DNA of 64,000 bases from Phoronis australis (Eukaryota; Phoronida; Phoronidae), in assembly GCA_002633005.1 (NCBI GenBank), contig NMRA01000143.1:401206-465205 (forward strand), in the 5' to 3' direction. Under the pieces are notes generated by a model, which saw only the letters and a program-made list of their open reading frames with translations, made no database searches and had not been told where the DNA came from. Positions 27,501 through 38,100 of this stretch are shown here, one piece after another. The position numbers were made by a program, and so were the translations under genes. The first letter of the stretch is position 1, and each line of letters begins with the position of its first letter.

Positions 27501-28287
27501 ATAAAATCAGACACAAAATTAATTCAACGAAAAGTACATTCTTCCTTGCAAAAGTAGAGGGTCATTTACTGGCCAATGTTTTGTTTGCCAATTTCCCCAA
27601 TCAGCTGTTCTTCTTCAAAAGATTGCATACAGTCAGTACGGTTCAGATCAACTTATCAGAACAGGATTCACCCCATTATAATTTTAATTATTGGCAAACA
27701 AATTTTCTGAGCAAACTTTTCTTCGGCAAAGCTGTCATCATCTTCTGAAAGAAGCCACAAAAAAATCAGTTGTGATAAAAAAAACAGATGGAAAAAGACG
27801 AAACTGCAAATCAAAAAAGAGGAAATGGAAACCAAAAAAGCAAATCCTCTTAAACGAGAAAAATCCCAAGCCCTGATTTAGAGACAGTGTGATCCAGTGA
27901 ATAACAGGGCAGTTGTTCAGCCTCGGGGATCACCTATATTTTATTTATAATGTCAATACCTGACAAGTGCCCCATTAAACTAAAGTTAGGGCATCAAAAC
28001 AAAGACGAGTTAATGGCAAAAAAAGTCCCGGATCTAGTCCAGTTTCCAAATCTCCCAAATTAATTCTCTGACCAGAAACTGTGATATCCAACCAGCGCTA
28101 CCAGGTGTTACTAACCATGAGGTGATCCTTGCAAATCGAATTGCTGCATTCTGTGAACTGCGAATTCGTGAGCGGCCGATGCCGGAGCTGGCGAGATTAT
28201 GATAAATATGGGAATAAAAAACAAGAAAGACGCCGGAAAACTGGCCTTGAACATGTCGAACACTTCTGTTACTTCATCGAACCACAT
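15502..28287 (-). CDS. NCLN: Nicalin, ER membrane M28-peptidase-like protein, 13 exons
   Basis: Exons, transcript order: 28287-28116, 27003-26813, 26227-26083, 25785-25691, 25219-25136, 24583-24480, 21899-21811, 20867-20743, 20249-20059, 18795-18678, 17627-17464, 16529-16476, 15598-15520. All junctions are GT-AG and phases agree; 537 aa are encoded. Nicalin forms an ER complex with NOMO and TMEM147 that joins the Sec61 multipass translocon (known for the family). Residues about 15-39 ([16 protein letters not shown]) are a signal sequence followed by AAHEF. The M28-like fold shows [10 protein letters not shown] (216-229), [29 protein letters not shown] and [21 protein letters not shown]-terminal membrane helix ([16 protein letters not shown]) is in the last exon. 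Reading on past 15520 gives five residues and a stop at 15502; since relatives have about 20 more residues, a further exon is likely. Confidence 0.95.
15752..16156. mobile_element. 405-bp inverted-repeat element (MITE) in NCLN intron 12
   Basis: The left end TTTTCCATAGATAAGCCCA matches the inverted right end TTTTCCCTGGATAAGCCCA with two mismatches in about 20 bp. Inside both ends are subterminal copies of GGGCGTTTATTTGG / GGGCGATTATTTGG and ATGCCCATGGGCG. No coding frame, so a non-autonomous DNA transposon is inferred. Target duplication is unclear. Confidence 0.65.
17107..17366. repeat. 30-bp minisatellite, about 9 copies
   Basis: Units start at 17111, 17141, 17171, 17201, 17231, 17261, 17293, 17323 and 17353 with the consensus TCAGGGTACAACATTCAACT followed by about ten variable bases. 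It lies in the NCLN intron between exons 17627-17464 and 16529-16476. The 30-bp period creates a spurious + strand repetitive frame. Confidence 0.93.
18170..18520. repeat. Degenerate TTCATTTGAACACA repeats
   Basis: Seven or more imperfect copies of (G)TTCATTTGAACACA with irregular spacing, in two clusters (about 18215-18320 and 18455-18515), in an NCLN intron just before the exon at 18678-18795. Confidence 0.6.
20583..20643. repeat. Repeat copy A (CTGCTAAGAxxACCTG family)
   Basis: CAGGCATCAGAAAAAGAGTG preceded by CTCTGCTAAGATGACCTG. A second copy lies at 21536-21596, the two bracketing the NCLN exon at 20743-20867. Confidence 0.7.
21536..21596. repeat. Repeat copy B (CTGCTAAGAxxACCTG family)
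   Basis: CAGGCATCAGAAAAAGAGTG preceded by CCCTGCTAAGACCACCTG, about 85-90% identical by eye to the copy at 20583-20643. Confidence 0.7.
23298..23413. repeat. Dispersed repeat, copy 1
   Basis: TTTAGTTTACTCAAGGAAGA followed by GTGTAATTTTTAATGACACT matches 30543-30656 over about 70 bp at high identity, then more weakly to a TATATTTA...ACAGCTT block. It lies in an NCLN intron. Family not recognised. Confidence 0.7.
23565..23612 (-). repeat. tRNA-like (SINE head) fragment
   Basis: Read on the - strand, TATGTAGCTCATTGGGTGAA and following bases resemble a tRNA D-arm and A box. No intact B box is seen within 70 bp. Confidence 0.3.
26455..26760. repeat. Imperfect tandem repeats around TCTAGTGTTTGGT
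   Basis: About three degenerate units of 100-120 bp share CTGGCAC...CATCTAGTGTTTGGTGA...CAGAGGTCACTTA. A single related stretch (CTCCATCTAGTGTCTGGTCA) occurs at 7225-7245. The array lies in the NCLN intron between exons 27003-26813 and 26227-26083. Confidence 0.6.
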
Positions 28288-30025
28288 TTTGGGATCGACA
28301 AACAGTGGTCTTTGTCCAAAAAGGCGTTCACTCAGCCTTTTAACAAGCGTGCCCGACTTAACCGGAAATATGGAACTGAGCTACTGTAGAAATAAAAGGC
28401 TTGCGAATTTTCACATAGAACACGTTTTTATTCATATTTATATGTTTTATATGTTTCATTTTACCTTAAAAATGTGGATTTAGCGACTTTTGTACATAAA
28501 AAATATGTTTATTAATTTGTTTCGATAATTTTATCGAATCTATTAAGCCGGTAGATCGCTCTCCTCAAAAAGAGGAGTGAAAATCAAATTTGGCGAAGAA
28601 AATAAGCGGCGGGAGCAGTGCAAGCTTTCATTAATTTCCTCCAAGTGAGTAAAAGTTTACAAATTTTTAGTTCTGTGGGCATTTAGGAATTTTAATTACA
28701 ACAAGATACTGTGAATTCATTAGTTGCAAGATATTCTTATTTTTCTACCGAACGCCCGACCGTCTGAAAGAACAGGCCTCTGCATGTTCAGCTACTAGCT
28801 AGCCTGGCTTGGAGTAGGGAAGACAACGTATTTTAACTTTTTTTACAATGCCCATGTGTCATACATTTTTGAAAAGCCCTTGGTGTAAGAAATGAAATGG
28901 TACAAAAATCATAAAAATTGGGTGAGCGGTTACCGAGAAAATGGCCGTTGAAGCGTGACAATTATGCGTAAAATATCTGCCTTTTTACACAATTTCGTAA
29001 AAAATAAAAGAATATACTCGTGCTACATATCAAAAGATTTGTCTTATTGACACGAACATGGTGGTGTATTATATAATTAAATAGTTGGATTGATTTGTTC
29101 ATAGATATTGCTGTTTAAGTGTGTCGTTAGCATATGGAACAGGCTCAGCATCAACCTCATGTTTGATGAAAGCAATGGATTACATAGCTTAAAAGAAAAA
29201 GAGCAAAGACAACACATCAGCTTAGAAATAAATACATCTGAAGTAGGAGGAAATTTCACTTCATACCATTGGGGGGAGAACAAAGGGGCCAATCCATGGC
29301 CCCCCTAATACTCCCAGATTTCATTTGGCAGTTCGAGGGTGCAAATATCTTACGGGTAAAATCCTGCCTAATACTCTGCCCTGGCCCCCCCTCCTAACTA
29401 AAAATCCTGGGGGCATATTGTGCGTCTGCAAAAACATCAATCTCCCAACCGATCAAAATTAGGCCTTCAGAATGATCGAAAACTCGCCATGAAAACTTGG
29501 CCTTGACTTCGAGAAAACAACTTGAGGAGATGCGCATGCATCCAAACTACATCCTGTCCAAATTTCATGTTTGTATTCCAGAGTATAGTGCTCTTTTGGA
29601 CAGGAGGAACAAGAGGCACTTTTTCGAAAGTTGATTGCATGGCGGAAAACCGCGCGATAAAAAAAGCTTACAAAAATGAGTTATCAGCGATAATTCGTGA
29701 CAAAAAGATTACAAACTAACAAATAAAGACCAAGGTAACGATTTATAATACAAAATTGTCTTATAGTTAACTTTGAAGTCTGAAATCGGGTAATTTACTG
29801 ATGTGGGTTTTACATGGAGGCAGATTGGTCTCCCTACTTTGAGCCTTTGGACTAGGCAGCACGTAGCCCCTCGCTTGGCTGGTTAGGAGCTACACTACTT
29901 CCCATCGCTTTCTGTACGAATTTCGTTCCATGTATTTTAAACGGGTTGGCCAAATCCGGTCACCGATTAAGAGTTTTCACCTCATCAAAAATACATTCCA
30001 CACTTAAAACTATCACTTGAAAAAG
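28288..30025. other. NCLN 5' flank and upstream intergenic DNA
   Basis: Immediately upstream (to the right) of the NCLN start. A short hairpin CTCCTCAAAAAGAGGAG is near 28560, and a possible + strand splice donor (CTCCAA then GTGAGT) near 28648 might end a divergent non-coding exon. A small + strand frame at 29642-29719 (MAENRAIKKAYKNELSAIIR...) is followed at once by AATAAA. No recognised gene otherwise. Confidence 0.4.
29269..29415. mobile_element. Fragment of the CAGTGGCGGAT-type MITE
   Basis: GGGGGGAGAACAAAGGGGCC and the later CCCTGGCCCCCCCTCCTAAC ... AAAATCCTGGGGG resemble the inner parts of the complete element at 49298-49572, but the terminal CAGTGGCGG sequences are missing. Confidence 0.45.
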
Positions 30026-30261
30026 TGCTTACTTGCTTCAGTGGTCCTTTCTACTTCTATACATATCTTCGATGAAGCTTGGTTACGAGAATTGAGGTGA
30101 CTTTGGCGAAGAATTCCAACTCTCCTTTTTTGGTCACCGTTAACTTTTTCACCACGTGCGCGACTACTATCAGCATACATGATTTCACGTAACTTCCTCA
30201 AAATGGCACCCGGTAAAACAAACTCTAGCAAACCGCAACAGATTTTCATCGATTTGTTCAA
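30025..30261 (-). CDS. Possible first exon of an unidentified gene
   Basis: An ATG at 30261 opens a frame of about 79 residues (MNKSMKICCGLLEFVLPGA..., then a basic stretch with RARGEKVNGDQKRR) ending at a donor reading GAAGCA-A-GTAAGC near 30025. I do not recognise the protein. A possible 3' exon on the same strand near 29934 (after TTCGTACAG) would add about 18 residues ending GLRAA and a stop, in fitting phase. Amino-acid usage looks protein-like, but there is no homology support. Confidence 0.25.
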
Positions 30262-30542
30262 ATTATCTTGACTGAATCATCTCCAGTCTTATGGTAAGTG
30301 TTAATTATATCTCCATGTGCATATATGGATGTTTCATGTGATTTTATTTCCTGTATTTTGAAATTCGTAACTTTTTGTGGGGATGTACTACTGCCCCTGT
30401 ATGCCTGCAGCATCCAGGGCGTTGTAATTGCCTAGCCTTGGACTGGAGAGTGGAGGCTTGGGCTTGGTGCAAAGCTGTACACTAAATATACAGTGTTTAG
30501 CCAGCTTAAGCCAGTCAGCTACCTTTATGAAGGCTGTCATGA

Positions 30543-30656
30543 ATTTAGTTCACTCAAGAAAGAGTATAGTTTTTAATGACATTAATTTTGTGTCAGATTT
30601 TGTCTAGTCACTTTTTTACCCACATCAGCGGAAAGCTGTATATTTAGGTTACAGCT
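30543..30656. repeat. Dispersed repeat, copy 2
   Basis: TTTAGTTCACTCAAGAAAGA followed by GTATAGTTTTTAATGACATT matches 23298-23413; both continue into AATTTTGTGTCAGATTTT. Confidence 0.7.
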
Positions 30657-30906
30657 TTGGGTCAAAGCTAGCTTGTATTTAGCCCACGGGCGCTTATTTC
30701 CACTCACCTTTTCAATTACTCTTCATAAGAGATGAAAGGTCTGTAACCCTCATTCACTCCATGATGGATAGTGAAAAATATTGAATAAAGATCCTTTTTG
30801 GAATCAAAGAACAGTACCTTGACATTTCGTCCATATCTCACGCACTTTATTCACCACCTGATGCGCCCTCTGTTGTAGAATAAAACGATAAAAACAGTAC
30901 TGGGGA

Positions 30907-31960
30907 TTACCTAGTGTCGGAGGAATCTCTTAACATATCTGAGTACACTGCAGGTAGATCAAGTCCCAGATCTCTGTTAAGACTAAGTCTGTGGACATAG
31001 ATCTCAATAGCTTCTCGTACCCAGCGCTTCCACTTTTCTGGGTGTAGACTTAACATACTGAAGTCCTCATCAGAAATCTGGTGATGTAGATTTCTGGCAA
31101 GCTCTTGGACAGCAGTAATAGATCTAAGGTTGGGGTTACGATGATCCTTAACCCTGGTCGATAACTGGCGACCTGTCTCGTCGATAAAGTTGTCAGTACA
31201 CTCACCACACTTGTATTCATAGGTCATCACCACGCCTCTCGAGGGGGGTGACACATCTGTCACTGATGAGAGGATAGACCGAATAGATGGTTTGTGAAAT
31301 AACTTGTTGTGTTTATGGTAGATAGTCGGAATTCTTTCGGAGGCGCCTCTGACATACGGAATACACACAGGGTAGTTGATGATCGGAGATCAGGGGTGGG
31401 GGGTCAATGTGTCGTGGTCGTTCCCCATAGCGTACATCGAACATCCAGTCACGATGTCCGCTTTGTTCGTTTTATGTGACGAATCGCGGCTTCCCTTTCG
31501 TTGTCATTAGAAACAAGTTTCTTTGTTCTGTTGAGTAGAGTCCGTACTAATCATTTGTGAGACAGATGGTGATGCGAAACTGAGATGCTGATCAGTGTAC
31601 GTAGGCTTGTGGTAAACGGAGGTGATGATGGAACCATAGTCTAGTTGTATGAGAGTGTCAAGGAAGGAGAGAGTGCCATCTTGTTCGAGTTACTGGATAA
31701 ATTGGATGGATGGACTTAGACTGTTGAGGTGTTCGGTGAATTCATCAATAGCAGTTTCGTGGATGACTACAAATGTGTCGTCAACATAGTGACTCCAGTG
31801 TAACGGGAGAGTTGGCGCTGTCACAATAGCACAAATCTTGAAATCTTCCATGAAGATGTTGGCGATGGTGGGTGAGATGGGGGACCCCATGGACGCTCCT
31901 CGGATCTGATGCTAAAACTGACTACTTATTTTGTCTATGACGGTCACCTCAACAGTCTAG
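30907..31960 (-). pseudogene. Decayed Penelope-like retroelement (RT and GIY-YIG)
   Basis: Two open pieces lie in order on the - strand. 31908-31690 encodes the reverse transcriptase core: QIRGASMGSPISPTIANIF, then HWSHYVDDTF with the catalytic YVDD. 31368-30907 encodes the C-terminal GIY-YIG endonuclease region: IPYVRGASERI, then TYEYKCGECTDNFIDETGR, in which the usual YIGETGR is changed to FIDETGR. This RT plus C-terminal GIY-YIG order is typical of Penelope-like elements. In-frame stops interrupt the link (after SIQFIQ; after KETCF), the finger/palm region before about 31960 is missing, and the stretch between the domains is shortened, so it is a 5'-truncated dead copy. Confidence 0.88.
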
Positions 31961-32049
31961 GTCCATCCATACAATTTTAATCTGTTTAACACTTGTAATG
32001 GTTACATATATAAGCAGTGCTGACCATGTTAGTTAAATTACAATTCATT

Positions 32050-32367
32050 TATTTAAATCCATTCATTATTTTGTTAATCAATGAACTAGTCATAAGTGCA
32101 CAAGATGTTGCCTGCATTTTACACTTTGGTACCTGTATTGATAAAGCTAAGCAACCTTTAGTAATAAAAATAATAAGGAATAATAATAATAATCTTTATT
32201 AGTATAGAATGCAAATTGTCCATACAGGTACTTATTTAACAGTTAGTATGACATCACATCATCTTTGAATTCCATGGCTTTATAAATAGACAGAGCAAGT
32301 TGCTCAACCACACTGGGATCCTTGGTTTTGAAAATAAACTATTGTCTCGTAACCGCTACATACAAGT
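32050..32367. repeat. 318-bp duplicated segment, copy 1 (likely haplotype A)
   Basis: Base for base the same as 32623-32940 (offset 573, no indel) apart from about three substitutions (for example 32133 G/A region, CACATC/CACTTC, TTGCTC/TTGGTC). It ends exactly where a transposon starts at 32368. Confidence 0.95.
32185..32260 (-). repeat. LINE-like 3' tail with (AAT)n
   Basis: Read on the - strand, CCTGTATGGACAATTTGCAT ... CTAATAAAGATTATTATTATT looks like the 3' end of a non-LTR retrotransposon finishing in a trinucleotide tail. The same tail recurs in the duplicate at 32758-32833. No LINE coding sequence adjoins it. Confidence 0.45.
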
Positions 32368-32621
32368 CAGTGGCGGATCTAGGATATCACAAGGGGGGGG
32401 CCCAACATTTTGTCCGGCTGCAAGCATTTGCGTAAAGTGAACCACAATTGTAGATGTGCATAGCATCGAATGGGGGGAGGTCGGGAGAAGGGTTTGCCCC
32501 CCTCCCGCCCAGGAAATTTTTCTGTTTTTACCTCCAAAAATCAAGCATTTTCCTTGATTCCTGAAGTATTATCCAAGAAAAAAATAGCAAAAAACAAAAA
32601 AAAAACAGAGAACGTGTCAAA
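32368..32621 (+). mobile_element. CAGTGGCGGATCTAGG-type MITE, right end missing at the gap
   Basis: Begins CAGTGGCGGATCTAGGATAT followed by a G-run, like the complete element at 49298-49572. It ends at the single N (32622) without a right terminus. The other copy of the flanking DNA (32623-32940, continuing at 32941) has no insertion here. Confidence 0.75.
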
Positions 32622-32622
32622 N
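32622..32622. other. Single-N contig join
   Basis: One unresolved base between two nearly identical 318-bp segments, consistent with two contigs placed side by side without a measured gap. Confidence 0.9.
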
Positions 32623-32940
32623 TATTTAAATCCATTCATTATTTTGTTAATCAATGAACTAGTCATAAGTGCACAAGATGTTGCCTGCATTTTACACTTT
32701 GATACCTGTATTGATAAAGCTAAGCAACCTTTAGTAATAAAAATAATAAGGAATAATAATAATAATCTTTATTAGTATAGAATGCAAATTGTCCATACAG
32801 GTACTTATTTAACAGTTAGTATGACATCACTTCATCTTTGAATTCCATGGCTTTATAAATAGACAGAGCAAGTTGGTCAACCACACTGGGATCCTTGGTT
32901 TTGAAAATAAACTATTGTCTCGTAACCGCTACATACAAGT
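32623..32940. repeat. 318-bp duplicated segment, copy 2 (likely haplotype B)
   Basis: Second copy of 32050-32367 without the transposon insertion; the sequence runs straight on into GTAGTATAAAAATATTGCAG. Confidence 0.95.
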
Positions 32941-35113
32941 GTAGTATAAAAATATTGCAGGTGGTCTGATACACATTATTACAAGTTCTGTTTGGCTGTA
33001 GGCAGACATCTTTGGAATCCATAGATGTTCTCAAATCCTTTTCAATCGAAAAAAATACTGCAATCTAGATTTTTCTGGTATGCCTCTTCATTTCATAATG
33101 ACGTTAATAACTTACTTCCAAATATTTGCAAACTGTTTGACGTCAAACAGAATTGCAGGGTTCTAGAGAGGTAGCCCGTCTACCAGCCACCTCAAGTGGA
33201 GGCAACACAGACAGGAACCTATCTAGTGTAACCTGTGCTACTGCAGTCAATCTACCATTTCCAGGTCATGTAATCCCAGTTCACTTGGCAAATAATTTTT
33301 TTAAATACAAAATCATCGAATGTAACATGTTTGGTTTATCCTTGCACCAGTTTTGAAACCTTTAGAAAAGCTGATTGATATCTGGTTAGTCTAACTTCTG
33401 GGGCATGGTTGGTCCTCATGGTTTACCAGGACCCTTGATGATTCAATTTTTGAGTCAAATATTGGCTCAATTTTTCTTTGAAGAATATTTTAAAATCATC
33501 TGAGAAAATTCCCCTCAGGTACAGGCACCTTCTACCTCTTATGAGAGAGGTCCCTGCCAACAGGTATTTATCGCTGGGAACTGGCCTGCTTGATATTTGA
33601 TAAGCTACATCTATTACCAGGTAAGTCATAATTATAAGATACAGGCATCTTCACCTGCTGTTGTTCCCTGGTCAAGAACTGGCTTTAGTGATCCGGTACT
33701 AATGTTGGTATGTTGAGAAAAACGAAAAATTATCTACTGATTTTTGGTTAATTTATGAAATATGCGTACCGTTTGAAAGACGTCTTGTTATACATATGTG
33801 CCATAGGTTTGATTGATGCCTGGTAAGTAACACATTGACTATGGAGGGGACTGAAAAATGACTCGAGATTTCACTTTTGGTTACATTATGTTATACATAT
33901 TAAGTACTATTATGGTCATTGTGTTTATGTTGTTTATTCTATTACTATTTGTCAACTCAAATGTTAGCAAAATTACTTCCAAATAAAAGCAAGGCTGAGG
34001 CCACGGGTATGAAATTTTTTCCATGCCCTTGAGCATTGAGTTGTCTGAGGTCACGTTGAGAAATTTTACCGATTAACTCATCCTACTGTTAATTTTTGGT
34101 GCTGCAGACCTTGACAACTCATTTAAGATATTCATAAAATGGATGAAATTGATATATGTTAGTATTTTTGCATGTGTGGCGTATGTTGGTATTTTTACAT
34201 GTGTAGCGTACCCTTCAATGAGAATCTATTCAGATTTAGATTTGGTACAAGATGACTTCCTCTATGTTGGAATTTTTCCATATGACAGGCTTTGACATTT
34301 TTTAAAATCATTGAGATTTTACAGGTGCTTTGCCAATTTGATCACCTGACCAGTGCTCTCATGAATAACCGAGTGTCCAAAAATAATAAATGGTAGTTTT
34401 CTAAGTATGATAAGATTACATAATGCCATTGTTTGATAGCAATCAAACCCTTCTGACATTTTTCTCCAAGAAGATGTTAAAAGTTGCATTCCAGTGTTTC
34501 AAATGGCGGTCCAAAGTGGTTGTTAAACTTGTTCAGAAAGTAGAAAATGGGAAAATCTGGAACGTGAGGTGATGCTTGGCAAATAGGGCTGTCTCCCATT
34601 AGTCTGAAGAAGCGTGGAATATAATTTTTGCTGTAAGACTATCTTTTCTTTTTAGCAGACGTGTCCCAAATCATCAAACAGGCAGCACACTTGCTAGTTA
34701 CGTTATGGCGATGAAACCAATGCTATCTAATTGTTTACAAGTGAATGATTTCAATTCTGTGTTGATGGAAATTGGAGTTCAAACTAGTGTGATCAATAAA
34801 ACTGCAGCTGGCGCGTAGTGCAAGGTTTATTAGTATTGGGAGGTGCCCTAGTATGACTTTTTCTCATTTCCGTCCATGATACAGACATAAAAATAGGCTA
34901 TTGAATGGTACTCTGTAGACACCCTTAAATGACATCTGGTAGTATCTGGGTTGCAAGACCAGGTGACTTGAAGGGACATGACTTAATGGATTTGAATTTT
35001 TAAATGAATGTCTTGTGATGAAAATATAACAGTGCGTCGAGTTTTGTTTGCTTGAAGCGTGTACACTGTTATTGATGGTAATTTTACTTTGGCCCAAAGT
35101 CAGAGACATGTAG
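32941..35113. other. Intergenic, no gene recognised
   Basis: AT-rich sequence with only short frames lacking splice context. The last few hundred bases would be the promoter region of the exon at 35114-35179; I see no clear TATA box or known element. Confidence 0.4.
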
Positions 35114-38100
35114 ATGCTTATTAAAATGGCTTCTCTTGGTGTTTACGGATCTCCGTGTTCTCAACAAAAAGTACGTACGGTAAGTAGTTACTTGCCCGAG
35201 ACTGTATTTTTGTGTTTAATTGATACCACCGCTATGACAGCAGTAAGTTGAGTTCATGTATTATCTTCAGGTGAGAATTTTGATAAGTTGAAAATTACGG
35301 AAAAAGAGTATTTGTTTCTGTTTTTCATCTTCTAGTTTTACCGTTGATAAATTACCAGCAGATAAGCTTATGTAACTATAAAGTGATAGAAGGTGGCTGT
35401 AGCACTTATATGTGGAAGTGTTATGTGCTAGCTGATGCGACTAAAGTCAGTGCTTGGAATTTTATTAGAGGACTTCCTCAAATTTGGTCTCCAGTTTCTT
35501 CTTTTTTCACCTCTTGTTCTTATTTTGACTTTATTTATGCAAAAATGTTTATTCAGTTAATTTTGCAAGACAAATAATATTTCTACCACATGGGCCTATT
35601 TATTTGTGGAATGATGTATCACCTGGAAAGTTTTCCTCTTTTTTGTCATTGGTCATTCCAAGCCCTGACAAGTATGTTTGACTGTGAGTTCCACTTTAGA
35701 AATGTGATTTACTTGTTATAAATTTAAATTCATTTGAATCTGTAGTAAATTGACCTCACACTTGCCATCTGTTCTCATAAGGTCTGCAACACCAGTGAAA
35801 TGGGATGGGTGAATTTTTTTACACCAATGATGTAATCTCCAGTTGGAAGCTTTTAAGAGTGACTCCATATAAAAACCAACAGGTAGAGTCTATACCCAAA
35901 ATCACCGATTTTTTTGAAACTTAGCACGTGTTTGGTTTGTTGAGATGTAGAAAAACCTCACTTTTTAAGAATTTTCATTCATTATTTTTCTTTTTATGAC
36001 CTGTACCTCCATTTTGCAACAAAATTGGGCGTCGAAGTAGGCATGTTTGAATGCATTTTACTAGCATGTATGGTACGGTCATAACAAATGAATAATACGA
36101 ATTGAAAGGCCAATGGCTGAATAATTTAATGGCATAACTTTCAAAATCCATTTTTAAATTTTTACATTTTGAATTTGTGAGGCAAAAATGGCTATTTTTC
36201 AGGTTTTCACTGAAGCCATTTTCGGCCAAATTTGTCACTCTGTAGCAGCCATAACGCACCTTTCCTGAAATTGACTTTATAATAATTTGTTCAGTCATTC
36301 CTAACCTGTTCATAATCTAAAATAAAAAATCTTGCCTCTAATGTAGTTTTTGCGTACGAAGCATTACACAAACTGCACTGCGTCCTTTTGCATGTTCTCA
36401 GTTGCCTCTGCTGCCAATAAGGGGCTCTTGGAACATATAATTAGCTTGCGAAACACGACATAAAAACCTTGTATTTTGGAGAAAAGGCGGACAGCATTAT
36501 TAATTACCATTCTCTGAAAACGGCATTAATGGTTATTGCTTATTACAAAAAATATGTACGTAAATTAACTGGCAAGCGTGTTTATAAATGATAGATGGCG
36601 CTGCTTTTGTTTACGTGGAGACTGAAGAGCATCTAGAATAAGAGCAGTAACACGAGGACTTTGCTATGGTTCATGACTTCGCGAGATATTGCCCTGCATT
36701 TTAAATGAGAACACTTGGTTTTGGATAAATTTTAGAGAGGTTCTAGTGTTACTGAACTCACCCCTGCCTTGTTTTCTATCTGCCTTGTTCGTGCCACAGG
36801 CAAAGGAAGGCACCCAAGGTGGATATGCCCCCCTAGTGTTCAATGCAAAAATCCTTCAACTTGTCAATATTCATTGTAACTTTGAGTTCATATTGTAATG
36901 TCCCTGCTGGTTGCTACAAATTTTAGTCGCCACCAGTCGCCAGAAATCTGGTGTTCCCCCCCCCACACCGGGCATGTTAACGCTGAATATTTCTGCCAGT
37001 GTGATCATCAGTGGTATAAAAAGGTACACATTCACAGTCAATAGAAAATAATCCACGAGAGACAATTTTATTAATGACTCATTCATGACAAACATGAAGT
37101 AAACAGAAGTAACAGTCTCGACTTCATATATCACACATCGTGGTATGCTACAAAACTAGGCTAAACGTTGAGCTCATTTACCACTTCATTCAATAAATCT
37201 GACGACATAACAGCATCTTCAGCAGAAATAGCATCGTAATAAACATTGCTGCAGACAACCTCGAAAAAATCCACCAATCTGCGATTCACTTAACATCACA
37301 GGTAAACACTTTCCCAATGGGTTCTCGTAATGTTTTCTCCATTTTAGCACTTCCGAGGGTGAACGTTTTTACCTGACTTATCTCCTTCATCGAATATGTT
37401 CGTCAGAAAGTTCTTAACCTTTGCTGAAAATCTTGTTGACCTTTTACCTTTTTTCAATGCCTAACCAATTGCTTCAGCATTCATCTCATCCAAACAGTAC
37501 TCTGAGGCTGCCTCAAATGACGCTCCGGTTCTTGCATCTGAGAGCATTTCTGACCACTTTCGTGTGATGTGGTCATACGTGGTTTCCCTCTGTAAATGTT
37601 CAGTGTGGTTACCCACATCCAAATGCTGACCTAGTTCTGCGTCTGTAGCAAAAATTTCGAGTAACCTTGCTGGGTACAAGGGAAATTTTGTTGAGGCTCT
37701 TCACTAGATAGAATGCCAACCTTAACTCCTGGTGTTGAAAATCCGCCATGTCTAGAGATGTTAGTGTATTTTAGAGAAATAGGTATCCCATTTTCTCAGT
37801 ACTTTGTAAGAACTTACCGTCACCTACATGTAATGATTTCCACTCGCGAATTCCTTGGGTGGAATAGTGAGACTTTGGGAATGTGCTTATACCAGGAACT
37901 GAGTATTTTGGAAAAGACTTTGTTGCATCGACTGAACATGCATACACATAACATCCCTTCACACGGCCACTGGAAAGTAATGCTTCTTTCAAATCCAGAA
38001 AGTTTATGATATTGTTACCTTAGGCTACAAAGTACTTTGCATGTTATTTGAGTGGAGCAATCTTGCGATCACAGAGATCCTTTCCTTTCTGACTTTCACT

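Noticed and set aside
28129-28389. 86-codon + strand frame
   Set aside because: It is the antisense shadow of the first NCLN exon, whose - strand reading matches nicalin.
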